DNA of 64,000 nucleotides from Taiwanofungus camphoratus. Its lineage: Eukaryota; Basidiomycota; Agaricomycetes; Polyporales; Taiwanofungaceae. Shown piece after piece: positions 11,182-22,885 of this stretch. Where the stretch lies: NCBI GenBank assembly GCA_003999685.1, contig CP021226.1, positions 248,001 through 312,000 of the forward strand, given 5' to 3'. The notes beneath the pieces were generated by a model, which saw only the letters and a list, made by a program, of their open reading frames with translations, did no database searches and had not been told where the DNA came from. Numbering within the stretch: position 1 is the stretch's first letter; every line of letters starts with the position of its first letter. Both the position numbers and the translations under genes were made by a program.

Positions 11182-13554
11182 ATGACCACTATGAGTCCTA
11201 TCATGCAGGGACTCCTGATTTGTGCAGCGACATGGCTCTTGTGGCAGTTTCTTAGGCGTCGTCTCTTTAGGTCTCCTTTAGATAATATTCCAGGACCGGC
11301 ATCTCAGTCCATATTGTTAGGTGAGTTACGCTCTTCGTGATGAACGATTGAACGCACTTTGACAATGCTATTCTGTGCAGGCAATATAGGCCAATTCTTC
11401 AATCGGCATGGGTCAGATTTCCAGAAGGACGTAGCTGTGAATTACGGCTCTGTCGTGAAACTCCACGGGCCTTTCGGCGTGAGTGTGGAAGTGAGGAAAG
11501 CAGACAGCCTGACGCTCAACCTCGCGGGTGTGATTAGACTCGCATGTTGTATATAGCCGATCCTAAAGCCCTGCACAACATCGTCATCAAGGAAGAGCAT
11601 ATTTACGAGGAGCAGGATATGTTCATTAAGTATGCAAGGCAAACAACGGATTGAATCTTTGAGATAACAATTATTGCAGAAATAATAACCTGTTATTCGG
11701 GCCTGGTTTGCTATCGACACTAGGTACGTTAGTCTATCGTTGCGTTCATCTCTATCTCATTAATTCCTCTGCAGGCGAGCACCACCGCAAACAGCGTAAG
11801 ATGCTGAATCCAGTTTTCTCCATCAATCACATGCGCCACCTCCTTCCTGTGTTCTATAACATTTTGCATAAAGTCTTATCCTTTAGCCGCCATCACGTCT
11901 TCGTACTCATATTTTATATGTACAGCTTCGTGGCGCAATCGCAGCGCGAGTCCAGGACGGACCCAAGGAGATCGATATGGCGAGCTGGATGGGCCGCACT
12001 TCTCTCGAGCTTATCGGTCAGGGTGGTATGGGATATTCGTTCGACCCGCTGGTGACCGACGTAAAGGATGCCTATGCAGAAGCCTTGAAGTCGCTGTTGC
12101 AAGTATCGTCGACCTTCCCTCTGTCAGATTCATTGACTAACCTCGTTAAATCCTATTGCTAGTGCGCAGCTCGAACAAGTGCGTTTGGTGTTACCGAGCG
12201 TCCCACTGGTATGCAAACTAGGACCAGCGTGGTTCCGGCGGATGTTGTTGGACATGATTCCGTGGCCACAACTCCAAAGGCTCAAGGATATTGTGGATAC
12301 GATGTCTGATAAATCTACAGAGATTTTCCTGAGCAAGAAACGGGCATTGCAACGGGGCGATGAGTCTGTCCTGCGGCAAGTCGGAGAAGGGAAGGACATC
12401 ATGAGCATCCTCAGTGCGTTAATAGAACCGTAGCGTGGATTCCTAACGTACTAGCTTCCGTGTAGTGAAGGCGAATGTCGAGGCATCTGATGATGACAAG
12501 ATGCCTGACCATGAGTTGATCGCAGAGATGACGTGAGTGCGCTAGCTCTGTTCCTGCGCTACAAGCTTCCTGATAAATCTGTCTCACTTAGGACACTGAT
12601 ACTCGGCGCGATGGACACAACATCAAACACCCTCTCGCGCTCGTTACACCTTCTCGCGCAGCATCCAGACATCCAGGAGAAAGTGCGCAAGGAGGTCTTG
12701 ACGGAAAATGCTGGAGAACTTCTCCCATATGACGAATTGATCCAGTTACCGTGGCTGGATGCTATTGTCCGAGAGACTTTGCGGCTGTAAGTGACACTCG
12801 CATGGGATATGTGCTCAGACTCACGAGCGCGATGCTAGCCATCCTCCCATCACCATGCTTACCCGAGAGTACGTGGGCCTTGGCGTATGTCCGCGTTCCT
12901 CGGGATGTTGATCAGCACTCTTTAGACCTCGCAAGGACATGATACTACCATTACATCAGCCCATTCGCGGACTGGATGGCCAACTGATCAGCGAGATCCC
13001 GATCGCGAAGGGTACCCCAATCGTGATCGGCACACTAGGAATCAACAACAGCAAGGCTCTTTGGGGCAACGATGCACTCGATTGGAAACCAGAGCGTTGG
13101 CTGTCGCCGCTTCCTAGTTCTGTGATGGATGCCCATATCCCAGGAACGTACTCAAATTTGTAAGCTTGGAATCACTAGCACCCCTTGAAGAGTGACTGAT
13201 GTTACAGTAACCTAACTGCAGGATGACGTTCTCAGGCGGTAAAAGAGGATGCATGTAAGTAATTGTTTCAAGCCGAATTATCTGTTTGTGTACTTATGTC
13301 ATGAAACCAGTGGTTTCAAGTTTGCGGACATGGAGCTGAGTGAGTGTTCACTTATATGCGCTCATTAACTCATTGATTGTCTCTCTGCATCAGAGGTCGT
13401 ATTGGCCGTCTTACTGTCAACCTTTACGTTCGAATTGACGGATAAGCCGATCGTATGGAACGTAGCGGGTGTGTGGTATCCTACCGTTGGTAAAGAGAGC
13501 AACGAGCCGTCAATGCCGCTGAAGGTGAGACTCTGCAAGGCCGTCAGCAAATAG
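11182..13554 (+). CDS. Cytochrome P450 monooxygenase
   Basis: A multi-exon class II-type P450. An N-terminal membrane anchor (LLICAATWLLWQFL) is followed by RRRLFRSPLDNIPGP, the Pro-rich hinge. The I-helix oxygen-binding motif is LGAMDTTSNT, the ExxR helix is VRETLRL, the PERW motif is DWKPERWL and the heme loop is FSGGKRGCIG, with the Cys ligand just before an intron. Exon joins are consistent throughout. One intron (12099-12162) begins GCAAGT, a GC-AG intron with a GACTAAC-like branch site, giving SLFAQLEQV. It would sit in the ER membrane and depend on P450 reductase. The start is the first of several in-frame ATGs before the anchor (MTTMSPIMQG). No substrate can be assigned. It looks intact. 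Confidence 0.9.
12099..12162 (+). other. GC-AG intron in the P450 gene
   Basis: The exon reads ...AAGTCGCTGTT and the intron opens GCAAGT, the consensus GC-type donor. It closes ...TTGCTAG after a CTAAC branch-like site. Joining gives an uninterrupted frame, and no GT donor nearby preserves it. Confidence 0.7.
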
Positions 13555-13870
13555 GTCTGCCGTTTAGACTCCGTCGTCTTTCTTGAGTGCTTGTACTCGT
13601 ATTTCACAGCTTATCGTTCAAGACTTTGTCATTCCTTGTCTTGTTTGCCCCTAGGGAGTGGATGAAGGGTGGTTTCTTCAGTAGATGTTGTACTGACGTA
13701 TTCACATATATTATTCCAAATCCAAATTGAGCCATCATCACTTGTCATTAGTCGCAACCTGGTACCCTTCACTCTAAATAATTCTGGTACTGTGCCGTAC
13801 AAAGGTATTGCACATCCCTGTAGTCCTCTTATCGAAACCCCTATCATCTACGAACACGAAACAGAACTAC
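13555..13870. other. Convergent intergenic region (P450 / PLD)
   Basis: About 315 bp between two stop codons facing each other, presumably the two 3' UTRs. Nothing else seen. Confidence 0.5.
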
Positions 13871-16262
13871 TCAAAATCCGCCTTTCCCTCTTACCCTCGC
13901 GATACTGCCCTGCACGCCTTTAATCATGCCCATGACACCACTCTTCACGCCCGTTGAGTCAGCGAGCTCGACCCCTTGCGCATCGCGCCATACCCCATCG
14001 TGGCCGACACGGTGCAGGTGCGTGTTCTGCACTCGCCGGATCGCGTCCTGCCATTCGCTGCAGATGGCGGGGCTATCGACCATGACGTTCACTTCCTGGC
14101 TGTGGTACCACGACTGCGTGTCTGGACGCACGATCAGCATGTCAGCAAATGTCTCGCTCAAGGAGAGGAGATGGGAGACTACGCGAACCTTGATTGCCAT
14201 TGCCCGCAATGCCAACTGTATCGTCGACAACCATGAGCTTTACCTGTGGCAGATGCCCGCATCAACTCAAGAGGCACCCCAAAGCAGCTGATCAGACACA
14301 TACGTGACAATTCCGCTGGTTAAGATGTGCATTGATCGGCTTGATCTGATCCTTCCCTACAGATGCACAAAACGACCGGCATCAAACCCAGCACGATCTT
14401 CACACTTGGGAACACTCACCAGTATACCAATGGTACTGCAGCCGCTCCTTCTCCTCCTCCCGCAGCTCCGCATACATCCGCCGCACGACCTCCTCGTTCG
14501 TGCCGCCCTGCAGCGGGAGCACCTCGCCGCCGTCGTTGAAGCCCACGTCGACATACAGCACGCACGTCACGCCGCGCCGCACCGCCGCGAGCACGCCCGC
14601 GACGACGGGGGCCGCGCTGAACGTCGGCGTCTGGATGAACACGCGCGCGCGCGCGTACTTGAGCCCCGCGAGCCACGCGGCGTCTTGCGGGTTCAGCAGC
14701 GCGCGGGCGTCGTTTCCCGGGGCGCCGCACGGCGGGCGGTTCACGAGCGCCATGGGCACCTCGGCGTGCGGCACGTGCAGGACGTGTGGGGTGTACTCTT
14801 CTTGCGCGGTGGGCGCCGCGGGGTCCGCGGGGATCGTCGCTTGCGTGGTCTGGTCGCCGGCGTCTGGTGAGTGGTCGGCGTAATTAGCGGGCGCCGCGGA
14901 ATTAGGAGGAAAAAGCAGACGTACTGAGGTGATCCGTGATGCTTTGGTAGGTACCAGAGACGAACGGTGTGCTGCCACCCGCATCTGCAGCAACTGCCTC
15001 TGGCGCGGTGATCTCGTCCTCATCCGGCGATCTGCGTCGCTCTCGCTCCATCCGCTTGGAGATCTGCACGCCTTCCCGCCCGTCCAGATCGTGCACCGTC
15101 ATGTACGGATTGTCCATGCCGAACGTGTACCCGTCCGCGGGCGGCTGGTACGGTGTGCCGAGGCACGGGAGCGACGGGCGAAGCGCCTTGTACCAGCTGA
15201 TGAGCGCCATGTCGTACACGCTATCGACGATCGGACCCTCGAGGTGCACCATCATCTCCATGTTGGGCCGGTCCTGAATGTTATTCGAGCACAGCAACGC
15301 GAGCTTGCGGTCGACGATCATGAATTTGCTGTGGAACGTCCCGAGAAGGGGTCTGTGGACCCGCGGGCGTCAGTGATGTATTTCTGCCGCAGAACACGCA
15401 TAGGCAAGGCGCGGCTCACTGATGGAAGTTGACGAGCTCGAAGTCGACCCAGGGCATCTCGCTCGCCTGGGGTAGTAGCACCTCCTCGCGCGTCCACTCG
15501 CTCTCGCTCACGAGCAGGTGGCTCTCCGTGAGCATCTTCAGGTTCGCGCGGTCGTACATCATCTTCACCACGACCTTCCTGCCCCTCTGCTCGGCGCGCC
15601 GCGAGAGCTCGCGCAGCGCATCGCAGATCTTCGTCGCGGACTTGGACGCCTGCCAGAAGTTGGTCGCGAGGAAGACTTCGTGTTCCGCGCGAACGATGCA
15701 GTCATAGTGGTGCTGTATGATGTCGGGGATCCTGGTTAGGGCGATATGGTTCATGATTGAACAGTTGGGGACAATTTAGAGTCAGGAAACTTACACTGAG
15801 ATGATTGTGAGCGGGATTACCCCGCGCGAGCCGAGAAGAGGAGGGGAGACGAGACCGGCCCACGGGTCCACGTCCAGCGTCTTCAGGATGTCATGGTATA
15901 TCTAAGACGGGCAAATACCATTGGATACCCTCGCGCAGCATGTCCGAAGGCGCACATACTTTGAGAAACAAATCGCTCGGCCTTGTGCCAAACCGGCCAC
16001 ACTCTGCGGCTCTGTCAAGATCCTCCTGCGAGGGCTCTTTCTCTTTCGCGATTTCCCGAGCCTCCTCCTTTGTGCTTGTCCTAAACATACCCTTCACCGT
16101 AGCACAGATACCGCCCGTCGCATTGGGCTTGTGTATCCCATGGTGGTGTTCCTCATACAAGGTCTTGCCCAGCTCGCCCGGTGATGCATCTGGTGAAGCA
16201 GCGAGTGCAGTGGTGAGGGTTTTGTCGGAGTGCGTGAGGGCGTATACGTTGTCGGAAACCAT
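13871..16262 (-). CDS. Phospholipase D-family protein with two HKD motifs
   Basis: The N-terminus from the ATG at 16262 (MVSDNVYAL) is followed by a segment with WQASKSATKICDALREL. The first catalytic HKD motif is HSKFMIVD, with downstream CSNNIQDRPNMEMM. The second, HVKLMVVDD, is assembled across an intron whose donor is GTATGTGTC. It is followed by GIAGNGNQ, another intron, and DTQSWYHSQEVNVMVDS. Both His-x-Lys-x4-Asp motifs are complete, so the active site for phosphodiester hydrolysis or transphosphatidylation looks intact. The overall form is the compact fungal PLD-like type, without the PX/PH domains of classical PLD1, about 640 residues by my reading. A variable acidic/Ala-Pro-rich stretch lies between the motifs, and the middle exon is unusually GC-rich. 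The short hydrophobic stretch before the C-terminus is weak as a TM segment. Confidence 0.88.
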
Positions 16263-16306
16263 TGTTGTGAGAGAAGGGGCTGCTCATAATAATTGAGAAG
16301 GGGTAG

Positions 16307-16558
16307 TTATGCCTGGAGGCTAGCGCCGGGCCCCACAGGAGGAGTGACGACTCTGAAGGCGGTCATTAGATCTTGCCCGTGCTTGCGCGGTTGGGCACTG
16401 CTCATCGTGGGGCCATTCGGTTCCGCAGTAGCGGGATCCACTTTGTAGCGCAGCATGCGAGACAGGTTGGATGCATTCTCAGCTTCAGCAATGAACCTAG
16501 AAATGTTGAGTACTGGGTCTGAGAATGCTTCCAGTCTGGTCAGAGCGCGAGGTGGCAT
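16307..16558 (-). CDS. Small hypothetical protein (83 aa)
   Basis: An uninterrupted 83-codon frame from ATG at 16558, containing FIAEAENASNLSRMLRYKVDP and ending VTPPVGPGASLQA. It lies 45 bp upstream of the PLD start on the same strand. Composition and the helical N-terminal half look protein-like, but I recognise no family. A GT-AG intron within it cannot be ruled out. It could be a separate small gene or a 5' part of the PLD transcript. Confidence 0.45.
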   Translation of the reverse strand: MPPRALTRLEAFSDPVLNISRFIAEAENASNLSRMLRYKVDPATAEPNGPTMSSAQPRKHGQDLMTAFRVVTPPVGPGASLQA

Positions 16559-16986
16559 TCATAGCGTGTATAGGAGTGGAACAAGAGTGGAGTGTAGCTC
16601 AGTCCAAGTCAATTGTATCTAGTTGCATGGTGGAGGTATAGGTACCCAAGCACAGATTGCATAAAGAGTCCGAGTCCATCAAGGAGCCATCTGAGCATGC
16701 CAAGTCGGTCGAACATGTCTAGAGTACCAGTTGTGTGCCCGTCGCAGCACGGGAGGCGTGAAGCCAGTCGAGTCGTCCACCTCGTCGCACTTCCTCTGCC
16801 CGGCCATCTGAAAGTCGTCGTCCATTATTATCATCCAGCGTGAACACGCCGGGCCTAATTGCCTATCTCATGGCTGATCGTCGTCCCTCCACTTATATAT
16901 ACCTCTCTGCCCCTTTTCTCCCAGGCTGAGTTCCAGTCTGCCATCGCCTTCTCGTCGAACGGAGTGCAGGTAGCGACTCCCCAGCA
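16559..16986. other. Divergent promoter region (small ORF / MFS transporter)
   Basis: About 430 bp upstream of both genes. It contains a TATA-like run near 16894 and no convincing exon. Confidence 0.5.
16894..16901 (+). promoter_or_regulatory. TATA box of the MFS transporter gene
   Basis: TATATATA lies about 90 nt before the ATG at 16987 in a pyrimidine-rich context (ACCTCTCTGCCCC follows). Confidence 0.45.
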
Positions 16987-19224
16987 ATGTCCAACTCTAG
17001 AGAGTATCCAGCACAGCGCCTTGACCCCCCCTCGCGCTCTCGTTCGCGGCGCCGTCCCTCAGCCAATCCCGACGCATCGATTGATGATGAGGCCTCAGAA
17101 CGGGGCCACCCTGACCGTCTCGATTCCGAACAGACCCTCGTAGAGGAGCCAAGGTCAGAGGCAGACAAGCTTCAGTGGTCACGCAGTCTGCCATGGTGGA
17201 AACGGCCCTCGCCCTGGTGGTCAGTCGCACCCTCCCACCTTCTATCATCGTGATCCTCATGTCGTGTGCAGGTTCGTCGCCTTCATCCCGCTCACCGCAG
17301 TTGCGATGTCTGCGACTGCGGCGCCTCGCATTGAGATATACATACAGTTAATCTGTGAAGCGTACAAGCCAGAATATACCGGCGGCCAGCGAGAAATGTG
17401 CTCGTCCGACCCGACTATCCAGGCTGCTGTTGCGAAACTGGCGTTAGCCATGACTGCCTCGATGGGTGTCCTCGGCTGTCTGACTACCGCGTGGTGGGGA
17501 TCGGTGAGCGTCTCGGTTTAGCAGATGTGCGACGGCTCGTTTATGTCTGTGCATTCACCGTGCCTCTGGCAGCTCTCGGATCGGTATGGCCGGACTAGAG
17601 TCATGAGTTGCGCCGCGATCGGTCTACTGTGTACAGACTTCGACTTCATCCTTGTCTCCAAATTTTGGAAGGTCCTGCCCGGGGGCTACTGGTTTCTCAT
17701 TTGTGGACCTGTCATCGAAGGTCTCCTAGGAGGTGAATACCCGTCTCAACCGCAAAGGAAGTACCCCACTGATACGAAAGCCCCAGGAATGAACCTGACA
17801 ACTGCAGCCATCAATGCATACGCAGCAGACTGCACCGACAACGGCTCACGGTACGTCGCCCGCGCGCCCCTGCGTCCCAGGCTCACAGCCCGTAGATCGC
17901 GCATTTTCTCGCTCTTCATGGGCCTCCTCTTCGCGGGCATGAGCCTCGGGCCCACGCTCGGCAGCCTCATCATCAGCCTGACCGGCCGCGCGCTCTCGGT
18001 CTTCTACGCCGCCGCAGTCGTGCACGTCGTCTACGCGCTCTGCGTCTGGTTCGTCATCCCCGAGTCGCTCTCTGAGAGCCAGATGGCCGAGACGCGCGGG
18101 CGGCATGCGGACGAGACGTTGCGGGGAAGCGGCGGGGCGGGGCTGGGGAGGCTGCTCAGCTTCTTGGCCCCGCTCGCGCTGTTCGTGCCCATCGCAGTCG
18201 AAGACAATCCGTTGAAAAAGGGCAAGAGAGATTGGAGTCTCGTCTTGCTTGCTGCCGGCTATGGAATGGCAGTCACCATCAAGGTGCTCTCGTTAAATGC
18301 AATCGGTGATCGTGCTACTGACTTCAAGTTTTAGGGCTCATCAGCTTACAAGATGCAGTATCTGTCTTTGGCTTTTGGCTGGTCTGCCGAAGAGGTGCGT
18401 TCTGTGTAGTCGCAGGGATGACTAACCTGACATGTTACTGTTCAAAGATCGGGTACTGGTCGAGTATCCTCAGCGTTGCACTAGCTGTGCACCTTACTGT
18501 TATTTTACCAAGTATGATCTTCTCTGCCACTTGATGATCTCACGGATGCTTATGCCTGAAACCATTCTCTAGCCATCATTAAATTCTTTCAGCCTAAACC
18601 GCCCGCCATTCAGCTTCCAGTCGAACAAGACGAACCGCTGCATCCTTCGGCAAGCTCGTCATCGTCATCTTCGCCGTTGCCATCAACCAAGGCGTCCCGT
18701 CCTTCTCTCAATCAAACATTTTCACCCACCTTCGATCTAGCCGTGGCGCGAATATCCCTCGCGATTGGCGTGGTCTCGTACATCCTCATGACAGCCGCAC
18801 CGAACGGCTACGTCTTTACCGTCTACACCGTCTTCAGCGCGTTCAGCATGGGCTACTCGCCCGCGACGAACAGCGTGGCCTCGGCGCTGTACACCAGGAG
18901 CGGCGGCAAGGAGCTCGGCCGGCTGTTCGGCGCGCTCGCCGTCGTGCAGACGATATGGTACGTGCTCTCCCCGGTTTCTCATGCAAGCGGTGGCTCAGGG
19001 ATGCCGATGCTCTGGCCCTTCGCAGCTCGCAGATCGTGGGCCCGTTCTTGTTTGGGGTGACGTATATGAAGACTGTCGCGACCTTTCCGAGCGCGATATA
19101 TTTGGCTGCGGCCGGGATGTTGGGTGCCTCGTTGGTTTTGTTTTCTTGTGTTAGCCTGCAAAGCGCGCGTGTATTCGCCTCAAGTACAGACATGGAGGAT
19201 CGGACGCCCGCTAATTCTATTTAG
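16987..19224 (+). CDS. Major facilitator superfamily transporter
   Basis: The hydrophilic, Arg/Ser-rich N-terminus (about 80 residues, cytosolic by inference) precedes the first TM (FVAFIPLTAVAMSATAAPR). Conserved features include the MFS signature LSDRYGRTRVM between TM2 and TM3, LICGPVIEGLLGA and then NAYAADCTDNGSR before TM4, and IFSLFMGLLFAGMSLGPTLG. A long Ser-rich cytoplasmic loop lies between the two six-TM halves, which end with SQIVGPFLFGVTYMKTV. It belongs to the family of fungal membrane transporters related to TetA/HIAT1-type drug:H+ antiporters. Introns are canonical. The one at 17732-17807 restores GAINAYAAD, and the one after DNGSR holds GC-rich sequence. The substrate is unknown. 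Confidence 0.88.
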
Positions 19225-19285
19225 GACATACAATACTGTCTGTAACCTGCCTGAAGGAGATAGTATTTTTACACGTCATGTACGC

Positions 19286-19384
19286 GGGCATTTGGCACAG
19301 TGGTAGCGCGCACGCTTCGCATGATGAATGTTCTGTCTTCTTGTGTGTGCGTGAGGTCCAGGGTTCAATCCCCTGAATGGTCCA
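19286..19384 (+). tRNA. tRNA-Ala(CGC)-like gene with 26-nt intron, probably degenerate
   Basis: The 5' acceptor strand GGGCATT is followed by a D-arm with AGTGGTAGCGC, an anticodon stem CACGC/GCGTG, loop TT-CGC-A, an intron after position 37 (19322-19347) and a perfect T-arm CAGGG-TTCAATC-CCCTG. Two flaws: an A-C mismatch in the D stem, and one extra G in the 3' acceptor strand (AATGGTCC where AATGTCC would pair perfectly). The A and B box positions are present. It may be a recently decayed copy or carry a sequence error. Confidence 0.7.
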
Positions 19385-20226
19385 GTGGGTGCATCGTGAT
19401 TCCCTCGGACCTGGTGATGGTGTATATCCCATTCCTATTTTTTATTCATTTAATATCAGGTAAGATGACTCCAGAATACCCAAGGCATGAATCAATGAAT
19501 GAAAACAGTCAGGTGCTGTATATCAAAGGGATCAATAGGTGCGCCAATTACATCGCATAGAATGATCAGGACTGCAGTGACCCAGACCGCAACCATCGTT
19601 GAGCAGAATGCAACTATCGAGAACTTTCGCTCCGCCAGTTCAGCGCGCACCAGATGATTGCCTCCACAATTATGGAGTTCCATATCGCGAGCACCGCGTG
19701 CAGGCCGGCACTAGAGCAAGTATCCCCCTCCCCATTGGCAGGCAGACTAGCTAGACATTATGCGGCAGGACGTTGGTACTGCACGTTCAATACTCCGATC
19801 GAGGGCCAAACGATGTGCAAGGCAGGATACACTACCATCTTCTGAAAACCACCGCCTGTTGGCAAGGTTCAATCGGTGGGCATTTTCACTTGCGTCAGCT
19901 AGTGCGGTTTTTCATGCGCCGGTGTAATCGAGAACGCCACAGGTGCAGCCCTGTCCAGTATCCGCGGCGCCCGGAACGGAAGTGAGAGAAACATACATAC
20001 AAACAAGGGTCCTGCGAGCTTGAACGGACACGCGCTGCTCCAGCCGCTCCCGGAGGGGGGGAAGCCAGGCTGAGAGCATAGTCCGGACCGCAGACTACAT
20101 ACACGCAAACGCCCACTGGTACTAACACGCCACGTCCGCGACACGCTCCGACTCCGCGCCCGCACACGCCCGCCGCCTCCACTGCTTCTGCCCGCCACAA
20201 ACGCGCAGCCCCATGGCACGGGGCAC
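19385..20226. other. Intergenic region after the tRNA
   Basis: About 840 bp, AT-rich up to about 19900 and then GC-rich towards the 3' end of the aldo-keto reductase gene. Short open frames (19492-19683 -, 19300-19560 +) carry no recognisable motifs. Confidence 0.45.
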
Positions 20227-22080
20227 TCACTGCGGGTAGTCGTCGAACACGTCGAAGCCGAGGCCCCAGCCCTGCGACGGGTTCACGACGCGCTGCGGCG
20301 GGTGCGCCGCCGCGGCGTCCTCGAGCTGCGCGAAGAGGTCGTCCGGGAGCGCGTGCACTGTGCGTTGGGCGCATGTACGGGAATGGGGCGCATGGGCCGT
20401 CAGCGCGTGTGCAGGTGCGTGGAAGGGGGAGGGGAGGGAGAAGGGGACGGACACGCACCTTGGAAGTTCTCCTCCACGCGCGCTGGCGTGACGCTCTTCG
20501 GGAGGACGACCGTCTAGCAGCGCCGTAGCACCATGTCAGCACCGCCAGACCAGACCAGAGCAAGCACTCAGGCAGACAGACAGACGCACCCCGCGCTGCA
20601 CGTGCCACGAGACGACCGCCTGTGCGGGCGTGATGCCGAGCTGCGCCGCGGCCGCTTGCACCGCGGGCGCGCGGAGCGTCGCCTGCACTTGCTTGGCGCT
20701 GCCGAGCGGCGAGTACGCCTCGAGGAGCAGGCCGTGCGCTTTGGACCACTGCCGGTGCGCGGGCGTCAGTACGGGCTACGAGTCAGTGGAGGGGGAGGCG
20801 GGGAGGGAGGGGAAGAGGAGGAAGAAAGGGCGGACCTTGAGCAGCTCGGGCTGCGGGTTCCAGAAGTTGAGCTCGACCTGGTTCACGGCGGGCTGCACTC
20901 TGAGCGGGTTGGCGGTGAGGTTCTGGATCCTGTCGTGCGGAAAAAAAAGGCGAGAAAGGGAAAGAGGGGGGGGGTTAGCATTCTGGCTTATTTGTCTGAC
21001 GAGAGCACGCGGCGGTACTGGCCTCTTGATGTTGAAGCTGCGACGACCGGTGGGGTCAGCAAACGGAGGCGGGAGTGGGAGTGAGAGAAAGCGAGGCGCG
21101 GAGGAGTGGAGGGAGGGAAAGACGGACGCACGCACTTGCTGATGCCGATATTGCGCACCTTGCCCTTGGCGACCACCTCCTCGAGCGCCTGCCACGTCGG
21201 GTACGGGTCCGCGGTGAGGCCCTCATCGAGCACCGTCGTGCCCTTCCTGAACGCGATCGGCCTGCGGGGCGGGGCGCGTCAGCACGCACACGCGGAGGGC
21301 GGGTAGAGGGCATTCACCAGTGGACGAGGTACAGGTCGAGGTAGTCGGTGCCAAGCTTGGCGAGGGTGTCGTCGAGTGCGGGCTCGACGTCCTCCGGCGT
21401 GTGGAAGGTGTTCCACAGCTGCCACCGGGGGCACATGTCACGCGTCGGTCACATGACATGCCTCGAACGCGGCAGAGGGGGTCCACGCACCTTGGAGGTG
21501 AGCCAGAGCTGGTCGCGGGGGACGCCGCTCTCCTTGATGGCCTGCCCGACCTCGGCCTCGTTCTGCGGCGCGGGGGGATCCGGGGGTGCGTGCGTGAGAC
21601 ATTGCGAGGCGCGGCGGCGAGGAGACGAAAGGGGGACTCACGCGGTAGATCCAGGCGCCGTCGATGTGCCTGTAGCCGGTCTTGAGCGCGGTCTTGACGG
21701 CCGCGCCGACCTGGCCGGGGTCGGCTTGCCAGACACCTGTAACAGCAGGGGTCAGTGCATGTCGGCTTCAGACGGGGGGAGAGCGGGACGGTACCGAGTG
21801 CGATGGCGGGGATCTGGTCGCCCGAGGGGAGGGTGTAGTGCGAGGGGAGCGAGGAGAGGTTGCGATGCGACGGCGCGATGTGGCAGGGGGTACGCATGCG
21901 GGGACGGATGCTACCAAGGGCGCGGAAAGCGGCATACATGACTGCTGCGAGGAGGAGGAGGCGGAGGAGGAGGTTCTTTGCACGGGCTGAGTGTGAGTTG
22001 GGGTCGGGGATGGCTGGGGAGTCTGTGTGGGGGTCGCGCTCGGGGTCGTGGGTAGATAAGGGCTTGTACGCGACTGGCAT
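20227..22080 (-). CDS. Aldo-keto reductase with N-terminal membrane segment
   Basis: From the ATG at 22080 the protein begins with a polar stretch and then a hydrophobic helix ([16 protein letters not shown], about residues 38-53), unusual for this normally soluble family. The AKR barrel follows: [31 protein letters not shown] (catalytic Asp and Tyr), LWLTSKLWNT (catalytic Lys) and DLYLVHWP (catalytic His). The cofactor-side segments are [36 protein letters not shown] and [17 protein letters not shown]. The whole tetrad is present, so NADPH-dependent carbonyl reduction is expected. There are about nine introns of 45-120 nt, many GC-rich. The C-terminus ends [10 protein letters not shown]. An alternative, non-anchored start further in is possible but would need an ATG after the hydrophobic stretch. 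Confidence 0.88.
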
Positions 22081-22369
22081 GGCGGGGGCGTGGAGGGACT
22101 GGAACAGCGTCGACGCGGGGCTTATAACGAGGTGCTCTCTAAACATAGACGGACGATCCCACCACGGCGGCCGCTCCAGCTAAACGAAAGCGGAGATCGA
22201 CTCCAGTCATTTACCTGGTCGGTCGCGTCACGTTGGCGAAATCACGTGCTGACTATCAGGACGGGTCATGACGGGTCGGACCCCGTCACTGATCAGTGCT
22301 GGACCTTCTCTTCTTACCTCCCTCCGACTCTCAGATCTCAGCTCTCAGGTCTTTTACTGCCTCACTGTC

Positions 22370-22885
22370 ATGGACACTGAATTTGGCACGTACTGGAGTA
22401 ATGGGCTCTGGGATTTATCCTGAACATATTATCCAGGAGATGTTCAAATACGACCAATCTCTGCCGATCAGACCATCGATCTGCGTCACTCAGTGCTCTG
22501 GCCAAATTATCCCGTATCTCATGTCATTATCCCTGATGATGATTCAGGCTTTCACTACGGAGCGTTTATTCCGTCTCAAGAGCGACCTGTCGCAGTTATT
22601 TCTGTGTTCAAGGAATCTCTACTGCTCGCCCAGGCTGAAACAGCTGCAGCTCGCTTTCGCAAATTTGCCTGCGATCCGGCTTTTCAGGGCCGCGGAATCG
22701 GGACAAGGCTATTGGAATATGTCTTCGAGGTGGCCTACACCGACTTGGGCTGCAGTGTGGTTTGGTGTGATGCACGGGCGTCGACCCTGGACTGGTACAA
22801 ACGGAGGGGAATGATGCCATTTGGGGAAACGTTCTTCAAAGAAGATGTTGCATATATTCGCATGCGGAGGACGACACCGCAATGA
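22370..22885 (+). CDS. GNAT-family N-acetyltransferase
   Basis: From 22437 the frame reads DVQIRPISADQTIDLRHSVL, then FRKFACDPAFQGRGIGTRLL (the acetyl-CoA binding motif A, Q/RxxGxG/A) and DWYKRRGMMPFGETFFKE (motif B region), ending MRRTTPQ. It is about 160 residues and typical of small GNAT enzymes that acetylate amines or N-termini. The 5' end is uncertain. The ATG at 22370 (MDTEFG) joins in frame only if an intron 22386-22436 with a GC-AG boundary (GCACGT...ATCCAG) is removed. The nearby GTACTG donor gives the wrong phase. The substrate is unknown. Divergent from the aldo-keto reductase gene. Confidence 0.75.

Noticed and set aside
14304-14870. 188-codon plus-strand frame
   Set aside because: Antisense to GC-rich PLD exons with a clear HKD protein; composition is Arg/His-rich as expected for a shadow frame.
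19895-20749. 284-codon minus-strand frame
   Set aside because: Reads through GC-rich AKR exons and introns in a non-coding frame; the AKR frame with conserved motifs is the real one.
20533-21142. Long plus-strand frames in the AKR region
   Set aside because: Antisense shadows of GC-rich AKR exons and introns; no motifs.
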